From Eubacterium sp. CAG:274 (GTDB lineage Bacteria > Bacillota > Clostridia > Lachnospirales > CAG-274), in NCBI GenBank assembly GCA_000432155.1, contig FR888497.1, forward strand, positions 122,108-148,525: a stretch of DNA of 26,418 nucleotides. Reading direction: 5' to 3'. Position numbers and translations under genes: made by a program. The notes under the pieces were generated by a model that had not been told where the DNA came from, made no database searches, and saw nothing but the letters and a program-made list of their open reading frames with translations. Position 1 is the stretch's first letter. Each line of letters opens with the position of its first letter. Below, piece by piece: positions 15,493-23,530 of the stretch.

Positions 15493-16536
15493 ATGTTTAA
15501 TAAAGATATAGGAATAGACTTAGGTACAGCTAATACCCTAGTGTATGTTAGAGGAAAAGGTATTGTAATGAATGAACCATCAGTTGTTGCTGTGGATTCA
15601 ATTACAAGAGAAGTTTTGGCTGTAGGTAGTGAAGCTAAGGCTATGCTTGGAAGAACTCCTGGAAATATAACAGCAATTAAACCTATGAAGAGTGGTGTTA
15701 TAGCTGATTTTGATGTTACAGAGGCTATGTTGAAATATTTTATTTCGTCAGCTTATCCAAAGTCAATGTTTGGACCAAAGCCTCGTGTTGTAATAAGTGT
15801 TCCTGTTGGAGTTACAGAAGTTGAAAAAAGAGCTGTTATTGAGGCTGCTGTAGCTGCTGGCGCAAAAGATAAGCAAGTTTTAGTTACTGATGAGCCTATG
15901 GCAGCAGCTATAGGCGCTGACTTAAATATTGCCGAAGCAACTGGAAGTATGATTGTGGACATAGGCGGAGGCACAAGTGAAGTCGCAGTTATTTCTCTTG
16001 GAGGGATAGTGGCTAGTAAATCTGTTAGAGTTGCAGGCGATGACTTTGATGAAAATATTATTAATTTTGTACGCAAAGAATATAATATTGCCATTGGTGA
16101 AAGAACTGCTGAGAGAATAAAGATTAAATTAAGTTGTGCCTATATAGATGCAACAACTCAATTGAAAGAAATGAAGGTTAAAGGACGAGATTTAAGCACA
16201 GGATTACCTAAACAGTTGACAATTAATACACACCAAGTAAAGGCTGCGATGGCTGAATCTATAGAAACAATAGTAGATGCTATAAAAATAACATTGGAAA
16301 AAACTCCACCTGAACTTTCAGCTGATATAATAGAAAAAGGCATATATTTGACAGGTGGTGGAGCTTTAATTGATGGATTAGATAAGCTTATTAGCATAGA
16401 AACACATATGCCGGTGTTTGTTGCAGATGACCCTCTTACTTGTGTTGTTAGAGGTACTGGTAAGATTGTTGAAGATGAAACTATTGCTGATAAGATTAAT
16501 ACATCTACAAAAATACTTAGACAAGGAGAATTTTAG
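15493..16536 (+). CDS. mreB: Rod-shape-determining actin homologue MreB
   Basis: Actin-like ATPase that polymerises under the membrane and guides lateral wall synthesis. It is 347 residues long with all nucleotide-binding segments: phosphate 1 IGIDLGTANTLVYV (about 6-19), phosphate 2 MIVDIGGGTSEVAVISLGG, and the adenosine motif LTGGGALIDGL. The ATG at 15493 lies seven bases after GGAGG. A TTG 20 codons upstream in frame overlaps the -10 box of the promoter and cannot be the start. mreC begins directly after its stop codon. First gene of the cell-shape cluster. Confidence 0.97.
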   Translation: MFNKDIGIDLGTANTLVYVRGKGIVMNEPSVVAVDSITREVLAVGSEAKAMLGRTPGNITAIKPMKSGVIADFDVTEAMLKYFISSAYPKSMFGPKPRVVISVPVGVTEVEKRAVIEAAVAAGAKDKQVLVTDEPMAAAIGADLNIAEATGSMIVDIGGGTSEVAVISLGGIVASKSVRVAGDDFDENIINFVRKEYNIAIGERTAERIKIKLSCAYIDATTQLKEMKVKGRDLSTGLPKQLTINTHQVKAAMAESIETIVDAIKITLEKTPPELSADIIEKGIYLTGGGALIDGLDKLISIETHMPVFVADDPLTCVVRGTGKIVEDETIADKINTSTKILRQGEF

Positions 16537-17391
16537 TTGAGAAATTTTTCTGGAAAATATAAGATAGTTGTAACTTTTTTAGTATTGACTTCAATTTTAA
16601 CAGCTATACTATCTGTAGATAGGAAAGCACCTACTTTTGTTGAATCTTCATTGGGATTATTAATTGCACCTGTTCAAACATTTAATACTGGTGTCTTTTC
16701 TTGGCTTAAAGATAAGAAAAAGTATTTTAGTTCAGTAAAATCATTATCAGTAGAAAATGATGCTTTAAAAAAAGAGCTTCTTGATACTAGAGCTGAGTTA
16801 AATAGATTGAATCTAATTGAAAATGAAAATTCACAACTAGAAGCCCTATTGGATATAAAAAATCAGTATAAAGATTATTCAGTTGTTGGAGCTAAAGTTA
16901 TAGGAAAGGACCCAGGCAATTGGTTTTCCACTTTTACTATTGATAAAGGAACTGATAGTGGCTTGAATAGAAATATGGTAGTTATGACCCAAGATGGTTT
17001 AGTTGGAAAAATTACAGAATGTGGCTATAATTACTCAAAAGTTATTTCAATAATAAACGATTCAGATGCTGTTAGTTCACAAACTCTTAGAGGAGATAAT
17101 ATTGGTTATATTACTGGAGATTTGAATGAGAATGGTATGTGTAAGATGCAATATTCAGAAGATGTATCTGATATTCTTATAGGAGATACAATAGTTACTT
17201 CTCATTTAAGTAATATTTTTCCTGAGGGAATTACTATAGGTAATGTTCAAAAACTTACAGTAGATAAAAAAACAGGAATGCACTATGCTATTATAAGCCC
17301 TTCTGTTGACTTTAGACATTTAGACTATGTATTGGTCATTAATAAAAATTTTGAAAAAACATTAGTTGAAACAACAACTACAAATCAATAG
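16537..17391 (+). CDS. mreC: Rod-shape-determining protein MreC
   Basis: Bitopic membrane protein linking cytoplasmic MreB with PBP2 outside the membrane. The 284 residues contain one N-terminal membrane helix (about 8-25), a coiled-coil stretch (about 62-105, heptad-like with Leu and Glu/Asn), and an extracellular beta-domain with the family pattern KVIGKDPGNWFSTFTIDKG and GLVGKI. The start is TTG at 16537, directly abutting the mreB stop, with AAGGAG eight bases before it; no better ATG is available before the membrane helix. The weak start codon may set MreC below MreB in amount. Confidence 0.93.
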   Translation: MRNFSGKYKIVVTFLVLTSILTAILSVDRKAPTFVESSLGLLIAPVQTFNTGVFSWLKDKKKYFSSVKSLSVENDALKKELLDTRAELNRLNLIENENSQLEALLDIKNQYKDYSVVGAKVIGKDPGNWFSTFTIDKGTDSGLNRNMVVMTQDGLVGKITECGYNYSKVISIINDSDAVSSQTLRGDNIGYITGDLNENGMCKMQYSEDVSDILIGDTIVTSHLSNIFPEGITIGNVQKLTVDKKTGMHYAIISPSVDFRHLDYVLVINKNFEKTLVETTTTNQ

Positions 17392-17400
17392 GAGGAAATT

Positions 17401-17916
17401 ATGAAATATTTAACTTACATTATATTAATGATTTTCTCCTTTATAATACAAACTACATTTATTCAGCATATAGCAATAGGAGGCGTGATGCCAAATTTAA
17501 TGCTTCTGCTTGTTATATGTGTTGCGTTTATGCAAGGTGAAAGTGATGGGTTGTTTGTAGGAATAATTGGCGGACTACTTCATGATTGTTTTTATGGGCA
17601 ATATATAGGGTCAAATCTTTTTTTATATGCGATAATAGGGTACATTGTAGGTATAGTGTGTAGAAGTTTGTACAAGGATAATTTTTTTGCTCCGGTTGTT
17701 ACATCCATTATAGCAATTTTATGTTACGAGTTTTTTTTCTTTGTGTTAAATATTCTTTTAAAAGGAGCAACAAATCTACCCTTTTTTATTGTTAATAAAA
17801 TTATACCTTCTATGATTTATAATGGAATTTTTTCTATTTTAATATATCTTTTATATAGAGTAATATATAATTACCTTTCTTATCGTGGAAGAAAGTATAA
17901 TAATAGAATGTTTTAG
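17401..17916 (+). CDS. mreD: Rod-shape-determining protein MreD
   Basis: Small polytopic membrane protein (171 residues, about five or six membrane segments) of the elongasome. The pattern GGVMPNLMLLLVICVAFMQG followed by GIIGGLLHDCFYG is typical of MreD. ATG at 17401 follows AGGAGG, nine bases after mreC. The C-terminus ends in a basic tail rich in Arg, Tyr and Asn. Identification is helped by its position between mreC and the PBP2 gene. Confidence 0.92.
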   Translation: MKYLTYIILMIFSFIIQTTFIQHIAIGGVMPNLMLLLVICVAFMQGESDGLFVGIIGGLLHDCFYGQYIGSNLFLYAIIGYIVGIVCRSLYKDNFFAPVVTSIIAILCYEFFFFVLNILLKGATNLPFFIVNKIIPSMIYNGIFSILIYLLYRVIYNYLSYRGRKYNNRMF

Positions 17917-17927
17917 AGGTTTTTATT

Positions 17928-20438
17928 ATGTATGATATAATTGAAGCTATTAAAAATAAAACTTCATATAGGATTAAGTTTATGCATATAATTATGGCAA
18001 TTCTTTTTATTATGCTAGTTGTTAAGTTATATTCTTTACAAATTACATCAGGCGATTACTATAGCAAAGAAGTTAGTGGCACTGCTATTCGTAATGTTAC
18101 TGTATCAGCACCTAGAGGTATAATATATGATAGATATGGAAGAGAGATTGCAACTAATACATCTTCATATGCTGTCAACATTGACCCTAGTATAGGAGTT
18201 GATAACTTAAATGATGTACTTCAGAATTTGATTACGCTTTTAGAGAATAATAATGAAAAGATTGTAATTGATTTTCCGATAACTGCAGAATCACCTCATA
18301 GCTTCTTATTTAATGAGAGCGAAAAAAGGGAAATGCAATGGAAAAAAGATATGAATATAGATGAAAATCTGACTGCTGATGAAGCTTTTAAAGCTTTGAG
18401 AGAACAGTTTGAAATAGATAATAAACTTTCAGATTTGGAAGCTAGTAAACTATTGGGACTTCGTTGCAAATTGTATCAGCAGAGATATTCTAAATATATT
18501 CCGCTTACTATAGCATATAATCTTTCAGAAAAGACAGTTACCTCTTTACAAGAGCAGGCATCTTCATTTCCATGTGTCTATGTGGATATGCAACCACTAA
18601 GAAATTATCCATATGGAAAGTATTTTGCACACATTTTAGGTTATATTGGGAATATAACAGACAATGAATTAAAAGATTATTCCAAATATAATTACACAAT
18701 GAATGATGTAATAGGAAAAGATGGAATAGAAAAAGCCTATGAGTTGAAATTAAATGGTCAAGACGGCTCTCAATATATAGAAGTAGATAGTTCTGGTAGA
18801 AGAATTAGAACTGTAGAAAATGAAGGTACGGACCCAGTTGCAGGTAAAAATGTATATCTTACTGTTGATTCTGAATTACAGAAAAAAATATATGATGCCT
18901 TGGAAACTGAATTAAGAAATGCTCAATTAGCAAAACTTTCTGGTGCTGATAAATACGGATATTCTATTACTGATGTCTTTAAGTCTATGATAAAAAGTGA
19001 TAATGTTCATATAAAAAATATTCTGAATTCAAAAGAAGGTACTGTACAGAATAGCATAAAAAAATATATTGTTTCTCAAGATAAGGATTCATTAAAAGAT
19101 ATAGACAAGGCAAGAGATTTATTTTTAAAAGGTTTTGAAGCTGGAGCTATTTCACAAAGTCAAGTCTTTTTGGCTTTATTTGAGCAAGGACAAATTACAA
19201 ATAAAGATGGAATTATAGATGATGTTAAATCCGGAAGAATGTCTGGCGGTAGTGCTCTATTAGAAAAGATTAAGTCAGGGGAAGTTACTCCTCAAATGAC
19301 AAATATGGACCCTTGTACAGGTTCAGTTGTTGTTACAGATGTAAAAACAGGTGGAGTTTTAGCTGCAGTTTCATACCCATCATATGATAATAATGAACTT
19401 GTTAATGATTTTAATAATGAATATTATCTTGAATTGCAAAATGACCCTACTACTCCTATGGTAAATAGACCTTTTAGTGAACCAAGAGCTCCAGGCTCTA
19501 CTTTTAAAATGATTACAGCTACTGCTGGGTTACAAGAAGGTATAATATCGCCCAATACAGGTATTTATGATAAAGGTACATTTAAAGATGCCGGTAGACC
19601 ATATGCTAGATGTTGGATTGGTAGCGGAAGTGGTTCTCATGGAAATGTAAATGTTTCAGAAGCACTAGAGGTATCCTGTAATTATTTCTTTTATACAGTA
19701 GCTTATAGAATGAATAAAGGTGCTGGTGATTTAAGTGGTATAAATACATTAAATAAATACATGGAGGCTTTTGGACTAAATAGCCCTACTGGCGTTGAAA
19801 TTTCAGAATTATATGACTCCATGAGTCAGTACCCTACTCATATTTCATCTCCTGAATATAAAAAGTATATTACACAACAAAGAGATGCTGATGCGAAGGA
19901 AAGTGACTATAAGTGGTCTGCAGGCGACACTATCAGAACGGCTATAGGACAATCTTACAATAATTATACATCCGCTTTAATGTCAAAATATGTAGCTACT
20001 TTAGCAAATGGTGGAACTAGATATTCTATGCATTTTTTAAATAAGGTCACTAATAATGATGGAAAAACAGAGGAAGAATATCAACCTAAGGTTGAAAGTA
20101 AGATTGAAATAAAAAAAGAAAATTTAGATGCAATTTTTAAGGGTATGTTTCTTGTAACAACTGGACCAAGAGGAACATTGAGAAATTACTTTAAAGATTT
20201 TCCTGTCGATGTTGCAGCAAAATCTGGTACAGCTCAGCAATCTTCTAAGAGAAGTGAACATACTACTTTTGTTGCTTTTGCCCCATTAGAAGACCCGCAG
20301 ATTTCAGTATGTGTTATTATTCCTTTTGGAAATGGGACTACTGGACCTGCACCTAAAGTTGCCAAAGTTGCAATATCTGAATACTTAAAGCTAGATTATA
20401 AGCCAGAATTAAAGAGTTATGACACATTACTTCATTAA
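17928..20438 (+). CDS. mrdA: Penicillin-binding protein 2 (elongasome class B transpeptidase) with a long insertion
   Basis: Cross-links peptidoglycan during elongation together with RodA. The 836-residue protein has a cytoplasmic tail, one membrane helix (about 18-37), the N-terminal pedestal domain opening with APRGIIYDRYGRE (61-73), and the transpeptidase domain. Catalytic motifs are intact: Ser524 in STFK, SCN at 583-585 and KSGT at 765-768. Between the pedestal (ends near TVDSELQKKIYDALE, about 312-326) and the start of the catalytic domain (DPCTGSVVVTDVKTG, 461-475) there are about 130 extra, mostly helical residues. They make the protein far longer than the about 630 residues of E. coli PBP2; long forms are known in Clostridia. 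ATG at 17928 follows AGAGG, which overlaps the mreD stop. Confidence 0.94.
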   Translation: MYDIIEAIKNKTSYRIKFMHIIMAILFIMLVVKLYSLQITSGDYYSKEVSGTAIRNVTVSAPRGIIYDRYGREIATNTSSYAVNIDPSIGVDNLNDVLQNLITLLENNNEKIVIDFPITAESPHSFLFNESEKREMQWKKDMNIDENLTADEAFKALREQFEIDNKLSDLEASKLLGLRCKLYQQRYSKYIPLTIAYNLSEKTVTSLQEQASSFPCVYVDMQPLRNYPYGKYFAHILGYIGNITDNELKDYSKYNYTMNDVIGKDGIEKAYELKLNGQDGSQYIEVDSSGRRIRTVENEGTDPVAGKNVYLTVDSELQKKIYDALETELRNAQLAKLSGADKYGYSITDVFKSMIKSDNVHIKNILNSKEGTVQNSIKKYIVSQDKDSLKDIDKARDLFLKGFEAGAISQSQVFLALFEQGQITNKDGIIDDVKSGRMSGGSALLEKIKSGEVTPQMTNMDPCTGSVVVTDVKTGGVLAAVSYPSYDNNELVNDFNNEYYLELQNDPTTPMVNRPFSEPRAPGSTFKMITATAGLQEGIISPNTGIYDKGTFKDAGRPYARCWIGSGSGSHGNVNVSEALEVSCNYFFYTVAYRMNKGAGDLSGINTLNKYMEAFGLNSPTGVEISELYDSMSQYPTHISSPEYKKYITQQRDADAKESDYKWSAGDTIRTAIGQSYNNYTSALMSKYVATLANGGTRYSMHFLNKVTNNDGKTEEEYQPKVESKIEIKKENLDAIFKGMFLVTTGPRGTLRNYFKDFPVDVAAKSGTAQQSSKRSEHTTFVAFAPLEDPQISVCVIIPFGNGTTGPAPKVAKVAISEYLKLDYKPELKSYDTLLH

Positions 20439-20495
20439 TTGCAAAAACATGTAATAATATCGTGTTCGATTATCTATTTATTATAAATAAAAATA

Positions 20496-20504
20496 TGTTA
20501 TTAT
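20496..20504 (+). promoter_or_regulatory. Possible extended -10 promoter for minD-minE-rodA
   Basis: TGTTATTAT is an extended -10 element (TG, one base, TATTAT) in the 142-base gap between mrdA and minD, about 77 bases before minD. No good -35 box is present. No terminator hairpin with a U-tract is seen in the gap, so readthrough from mrdA is also likely. Confidence 0.35.
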
Positions 20505-20580
20505 ATGATAGTAAAGATGTTAATATACCCATAAATTCTAAAATAAAAATTTAGTAAACATATTTAGAGGAGGCAAAAAG

Positions 20581-21378
20581 ATGAGTGAAGTAATAGTGGT
20601 TACATCTGGAAAGGGTGGCGTTGGAAAGACAACGACAGCAGCTAATATTGGAACTGGTATAGCTGCTACTGGTAGGAAAGTAGTAGTTCTGGATGCTGAT
20701 ATTGGACTTAGAAATTTAGATGTAATAATGGGCTTAGAAAACAGAGTTATTTACGATTTAGTAAATGTAATAGAAGGAAATTGCCGTTTAAAGCAGGCTC
20801 TAGTAAGGGATAAGCATTATGAAAATTTATTTCTTCTTCCAGCAGCACAAACAAGGGATAAAAATTCTGTGACACCAGAACAAATGGCGAAATTGTGTAG
20901 TACATTGAAGGATGAAGGATTTGATTATATAATTATTGACTGCCCTGCTGGTATAGAACAAGGTTTTAAAAATGCTATTGCTGGTGCTGATAGTGCAATT
21001 GTTGTCACAACTCCTGATATTTCAGCTATTAGAGATGCTGATAGAATAATTGGAATGTTAGAGGCCAATGGACTTTATAAACCAAAATTAATTATAAATC
21101 GCCTAAGAAAAGACATGGTGAAAAGAAATGAAATGATGTCACCGGAAGATATAAATGAAATTTTGGCAGTTGATATTTTAGGAATAATTCCGGAAGATGA
21201 AGATGTTGTAGTTGCATCGAATAAAGGAGATTTATTGGTCTCTAATCAGCAGTCAAAGGCAGGATTAGCATATAGGAATATTGTTAAAACTATTTTAGGA
21301 GAAAGCAATGAGGGTGAAGATTCTATTGAAAAGAAAACTTTATTAGGGACAATAAAAGCTATGTTTGTTAAGGGGTGA
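20581..21378 (+). CDS. minD: Septum-site-determining ATPase MinD
   Basis: Membrane-cycling P-loop ATPase (265 residues) that positions the division machinery. The deviant Walker A motif KGGVGKTT lies at 11-18, followed by VVLDADIGLRNLD and the switch segment IIIDCPAGIEQGF. The C-terminus KKTLLGTIKAMFVKG is an amphipathic helix of the kind that anchors MinD to the membrane. ATG at 20581 follows AGAGGAGG. minE follows at once, but the usual upstream partner minC is missing from this locus. Confidence 0.96.
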   Translation: MSEVIVVTSGKGGVGKTTTAANIGTGIAATGRKVVVLDADIGLRNLDVIMGLENRVIYDLVNVIEGNCRLKQALVRDKHYENLFLLPAAQTRDKNSVTPEQMAKLCSTLKDEGFDYIIIDCPAGIEQGFKNAIAGADSAIVVTTPDISAIRDADRIIGMLEANGLYKPKLIINRLRKDMVKRNEMMSPEDINEILAVDILGIIPEDEDVVVASNKGDLLVSNQQSKAGLAYRNIVKTILGESNEGEDSIEKKTLLGTIKAMFVKG

Positions 21379-21383
21379 TTTTT

Positions 21384-21632
21384 ATGATAAAATTTGAAAG
21401 CAATTTTAATCAAGAAAATACCTCAGGCTATGTAGCTAATAAAAGATTAAAATATATTATTACTCAAGATAGATTTAAGTTTTCACCTGAATTACTTGCT
21501 GAAATTAAAAATGATATTATAAATATTATTTCAAACTATGCAGATGTAGATTCATATGGTGTAGTTTTAAACTTTACAAATGAAAATAATACATCTATGA
21601 TAAATGCTTCAATACCTTTGAAGAAATTTTAA
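21384..21632 (+). CDS. minE: Cell division topological specificity factor MinE, unusual N-terminus
   Basis: Stimulates MinD ATPase and drives Min oscillation or gradients. The 82-residue protein has the MinD-contact segment ANKRLKYIITQDR (about 18-30), then a topological-specificity domain with SPELLAEIKNDIINIISNY and the closing strand pattern. The very N-terminus, MIKFESNFNQENTSG, is polar and lacks the short hydrophobic MALLDFF-like helix of well-studied MinE. ATG at 21384 is taken because AAGGGGTGA lies just upstream of it; a GTG three codons earlier, overlapping the minD stop, has no spaced ribosome binding site, and adding its residues would not restore the hydrophobic helix. Confidence 0.9.
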   Translation: MIKFESNFNQENTSGYVANKRLKYIITQDRFKFSPELLAEIKNDIINIISNYADVDSYGVVLNFTNENNTSMINASIPLKKF

Positions 21633-21641
21633 ATTACTATT

Positions 21642-21658
21642 AGGATGTGATAGATTTG
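21642..21658 (+). promoter_or_regulatory. Ribosome binding site that sets a TTG start for rodA
   Basis: AGGATGTGAT (21642-21651) matches AGGAGGTGAT at nine of ten bases, and TTG follows at 21656, eight bases after its AGGATG core. The in-frame GTG at 21647 lies inside this site and is too close to be the start; ATG at 21645 is followed at once by a stop. Confidence 0.6.
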
Positions 21659-22783
21659 GAGATAAAAAAGAGGCTCCAAAATTGTGATTATGTTTTGGTG
21701 TTATCTGTTTTTGCACTTGCAATATTTGGTATAATAATTATAGGTAGTGCAACGCGAATAAATATTAATGGTCCTCAAAGCGAGTATATAAGTCAGATGA
21801 TATGGTTTGCTACAGGAATTATATTAATGATAATTGCCGCATTGATTAACTATGAAAATTTATGTAAATGCTACATTTTTATATATGTATTTAACATAAT
21901 TATATTAATATTAGTATTGCTTATAGGTACAGGAAATAATGATGGAAATGTTAGAAGATGGTTGTTTGGAATACAGCCGTCTGAGTTTGCAAAAATTTTT
22001 ATGATAATTTATATTGCAAAATTTATTGACAAATTCCGAGAAAAGATTAATAATATAGGTATACTATCTTTGTTGTGTATAGCTACTGCTATTCCAGCAA
22101 TATTAATAAAAATTCAGCCATCTCTTTCGGCTAGTTTGGTTCTCATGGCTATTTTAGCTACAGAATTATTTATCGGTAAAATAAGTTTTAAGTATATAAA
22201 AATTGTTTTATTGATTATAATACCGGTGGCGATAGTTTTCTATTTGGATTTAATAAGTGAGCATCACAGAATATTGAGTTTATTTTTAAATGAATATCAA
22301 ATAGATAGAATACTCCCTTTGGTAAATCCGGATTTATCGTCATCAAATTATTACCAGACTAAGAATTCTATTTGGGCAATTGGTTCTGGACAGTTAAGAG
22401 GAAAAGGATTATACAATGGTACTATAAATCAGCTTAGTTATTTACCTTACTCTCATAATGATTTTATTTTTTCTGTTGTAGGAGAAGAATTTGGTTTTCT
22501 GGGATGCTTAGGGGTATTGGCTGTTATGTTTGTTATTATAAGCCGTTGTATAAAAATATCTTTGACTTCTGAAGATAATCTTGGAGCTTTAGTCGCTGGA
22601 GGAGTAGCTGGAATGCTCTGCTTTCAAACTTTTGTAAATGTTGGTGTTGCCACAGGTATTTTACCTAATACAGGAATGCCATTTCCTTTTATGAGTTATG
22701 GTGGAAGTGCTATGTGGGTTGATATGATTTGCATTGGAATTGTATTGAGTGTAGGAATGAAAAAACCAAAATCTATGTTTTAG
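21656..22783 (+). CDS. rodA: SEDS-family peptidoglycan glycosyltransferase RodA
   Basis: Polytopic membrane protein (375 residues, about ten membrane helices) that polymerises lipid II, paired with the PBP2 of the same cluster. Family motifs include RRWLFGIQPSEFAKI, a loop segment SHNDFIFSVVGEEFGFLGC with the conserved Asp, and near the end NTGMPFPFMSYGGSAM. It belongs to the RodA/FtsW/SpoVE family; the elongasome context favours RodA over FtsW. The start is most likely TTG at 21656. mgsA follows with its ribosome binding site overlapping the rodA stop. Confidence 0.92.
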   Translation: MEIKKRLQNCDYVLVLSVFALAIFGIIIIGSATRININGPQSEYISQMIWFATGIILMIIAALINYENLCKCYIFIYVFNIIILILVLLIGTGNNDGNVRRWLFGIQPSEFAKIFMIIYIAKFIDKFREKINNIGILSLLCIATAIPAILIKIQPSLSASLVLMAILATELFIGKISFKYIKIVLLIIIPVAIVFYLDLISEHHRILSLFLNEYQIDRILPLVNPDLSSSNYYQTKNSIWAIGSGQLRGKGLYNGTINQLSYLPYSHNDFIFSVVGEEFGFLGCLGVLAVMFVIISRCIKISLTSEDNLGALVAGGVAGMLCFQTFVNVGVATGILPNTGMPFPFMSYGGSAMWVDMICIGIVLSVGMKKPKSMF

Positions 22784-22793
22784 AGGTGATATG

Positions 22794-23195
22794 ATGAACA
22801 TTGCTTTAGTAGCACATGATAACAAAAAAACATTAATGGAAAATCTGTGTATTGCATATAGACATATTTTAGTAAAACATGAGTTGTATGCAACAGGAAC
22901 AACAGGTTTACTTATTGAAGAAACTTCAAATTTGCCAGTTCATAAATATTTAGCAGGTCATTTAGGTGGAGAACAGCAGTTAGGTTCTCAGATTGCTAAT
23001 AATGATATAGACCTTGTAATATTTTTGCGTGACCCCGTAGCATCTAAAAATTATGAACCAGATATAGGTTCAGTTTTAAGATTATGTGATATACACAATA
23101 TACCTTTGGCTAGTAACCTTGCTACTGCAGAAGCTCTACTTCTTGCTCTTGATAGAGGAGATTTAGACTGGAGACATATTGTAAGGGAAAGCTAA
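22794..23195 (+). CDS. mgsA: Methylglyoxal synthase with Glu at the catalytic Asp position
   Basis: Would convert dihydroxyacetone phosphate to methylglyoxal and phosphate, a bypass of lower glycolysis under phosphate limitation. The 133-residue protein aligns over its whole length with the family: IALVAHDNKK at the start, phosphate-binding ATGTTG (about 34-39), LVIFLRDP (74-81), and SNLATAEALL. The hallmark GPxGGDQQ of E. coli and Bacillus enzymes here reads GHLGGEQQ (about 55-62), so the residue matching E. coli catalytic Asp71 is Glu60 and the preceding Pro is His. Of two adjacent ATGs, the second (22794) is better spaced from AGAGG and fits the family N-terminus. Its place after rodA is common in Clostridia. 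Confidence 0.93.
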   Translation: MNIALVAHDNKKTLMENLCIAYRHILVKHELYATGTTGLLIEETSNLPVHKYLAGHLGGEQQLGSQIANNDIDLVIFLRDPVASKNYEPDIGSVLRLCDIHNIPLASNLATAEALLLALDRGDLDWRHIVRES

Positions 23196-23461
23196 TGATT
23201 TATAATATATTACTTTTGTACTATATTGCTATAAATGTGGTTTTATTTGTTGTTATGGGAATAGATAAGTATAAAGCAAAAAGACATTTATGGCGTATTC
23301 CGGAATCAGCCCTTTTTTCTCTCTCTTTTTTAGGAGGTTCAATTGGTGGTTTTTTTGGAATGTTTTGTTTTAAGCATAAGATAAGGAAATATTATTTTTA
23401 TATTATATATTTTCTTTTTTTAATAATTCATATATATTTATTGTATAGAATGTTTTTTTGA
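23195..23461 (+). CDS. DUF1294-family small membrane protein
   Basis: An 88-residue protein with two or three membrane helices (about 4-22, 40-58 and 65-85). It shows the DUF1294 pattern: GIDKYKAKRHLWRIPE (22-37), then FLGGSIGGFFGMFCFKHK (about 49-66). The function of the family is not known. The ATG shares one base with the mgsA stop (TAATG), so it is co-translated, and it is the last gene of the cluster before the terminator. Confidence 0.85.
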   Translation: MIYNILLLYYIAINVVLFVVMGIDKYKAKRHLWRIPESALFSLSFLGGSIGGFFGMFCFKHKIRKYYFYIIYFLFLIIHIYLLYRMFF

Positions 23462-23468
23462 AAATTAT

Positions 23469-23508
23469 AAAGCCCTCATTTTAGTATATTTAAAGTGGGG
23501 GCTTTTTT
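23469..23508. terminator. Rho-independent terminator of the cell-shape cluster
   Basis: A hairpin with a 13-base-pair stem (AAGCCCTCATTTT with GTGGGGGCTT, including two G-T pairs) and a run of six T on the plus strand. It lies between convergent genes. The minus-strand U-tract is interrupted, so it may terminate the histidine kinase message less well. Confidence 0.88.
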
Positions 23509-23530
23509 AATGATTTAAAATAACATTCTA

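Noticed and set aside
15753..16094. A 113-codon open frame on the minus strand inside mreB
   Set aside because: It lies wholly within a conserved gene, has no ribosome binding site, and its low-complexity Ala/Thr/Ser/Ile composition is what antisense translation of mreB gives.
20439..20580. Remnant of minC between mrdA and minD
   Set aside because: The gap is only 142 bases and AT-rich, with stops in all frames on inspection and no MinC-like residues; it looks like a plain intergenic region.
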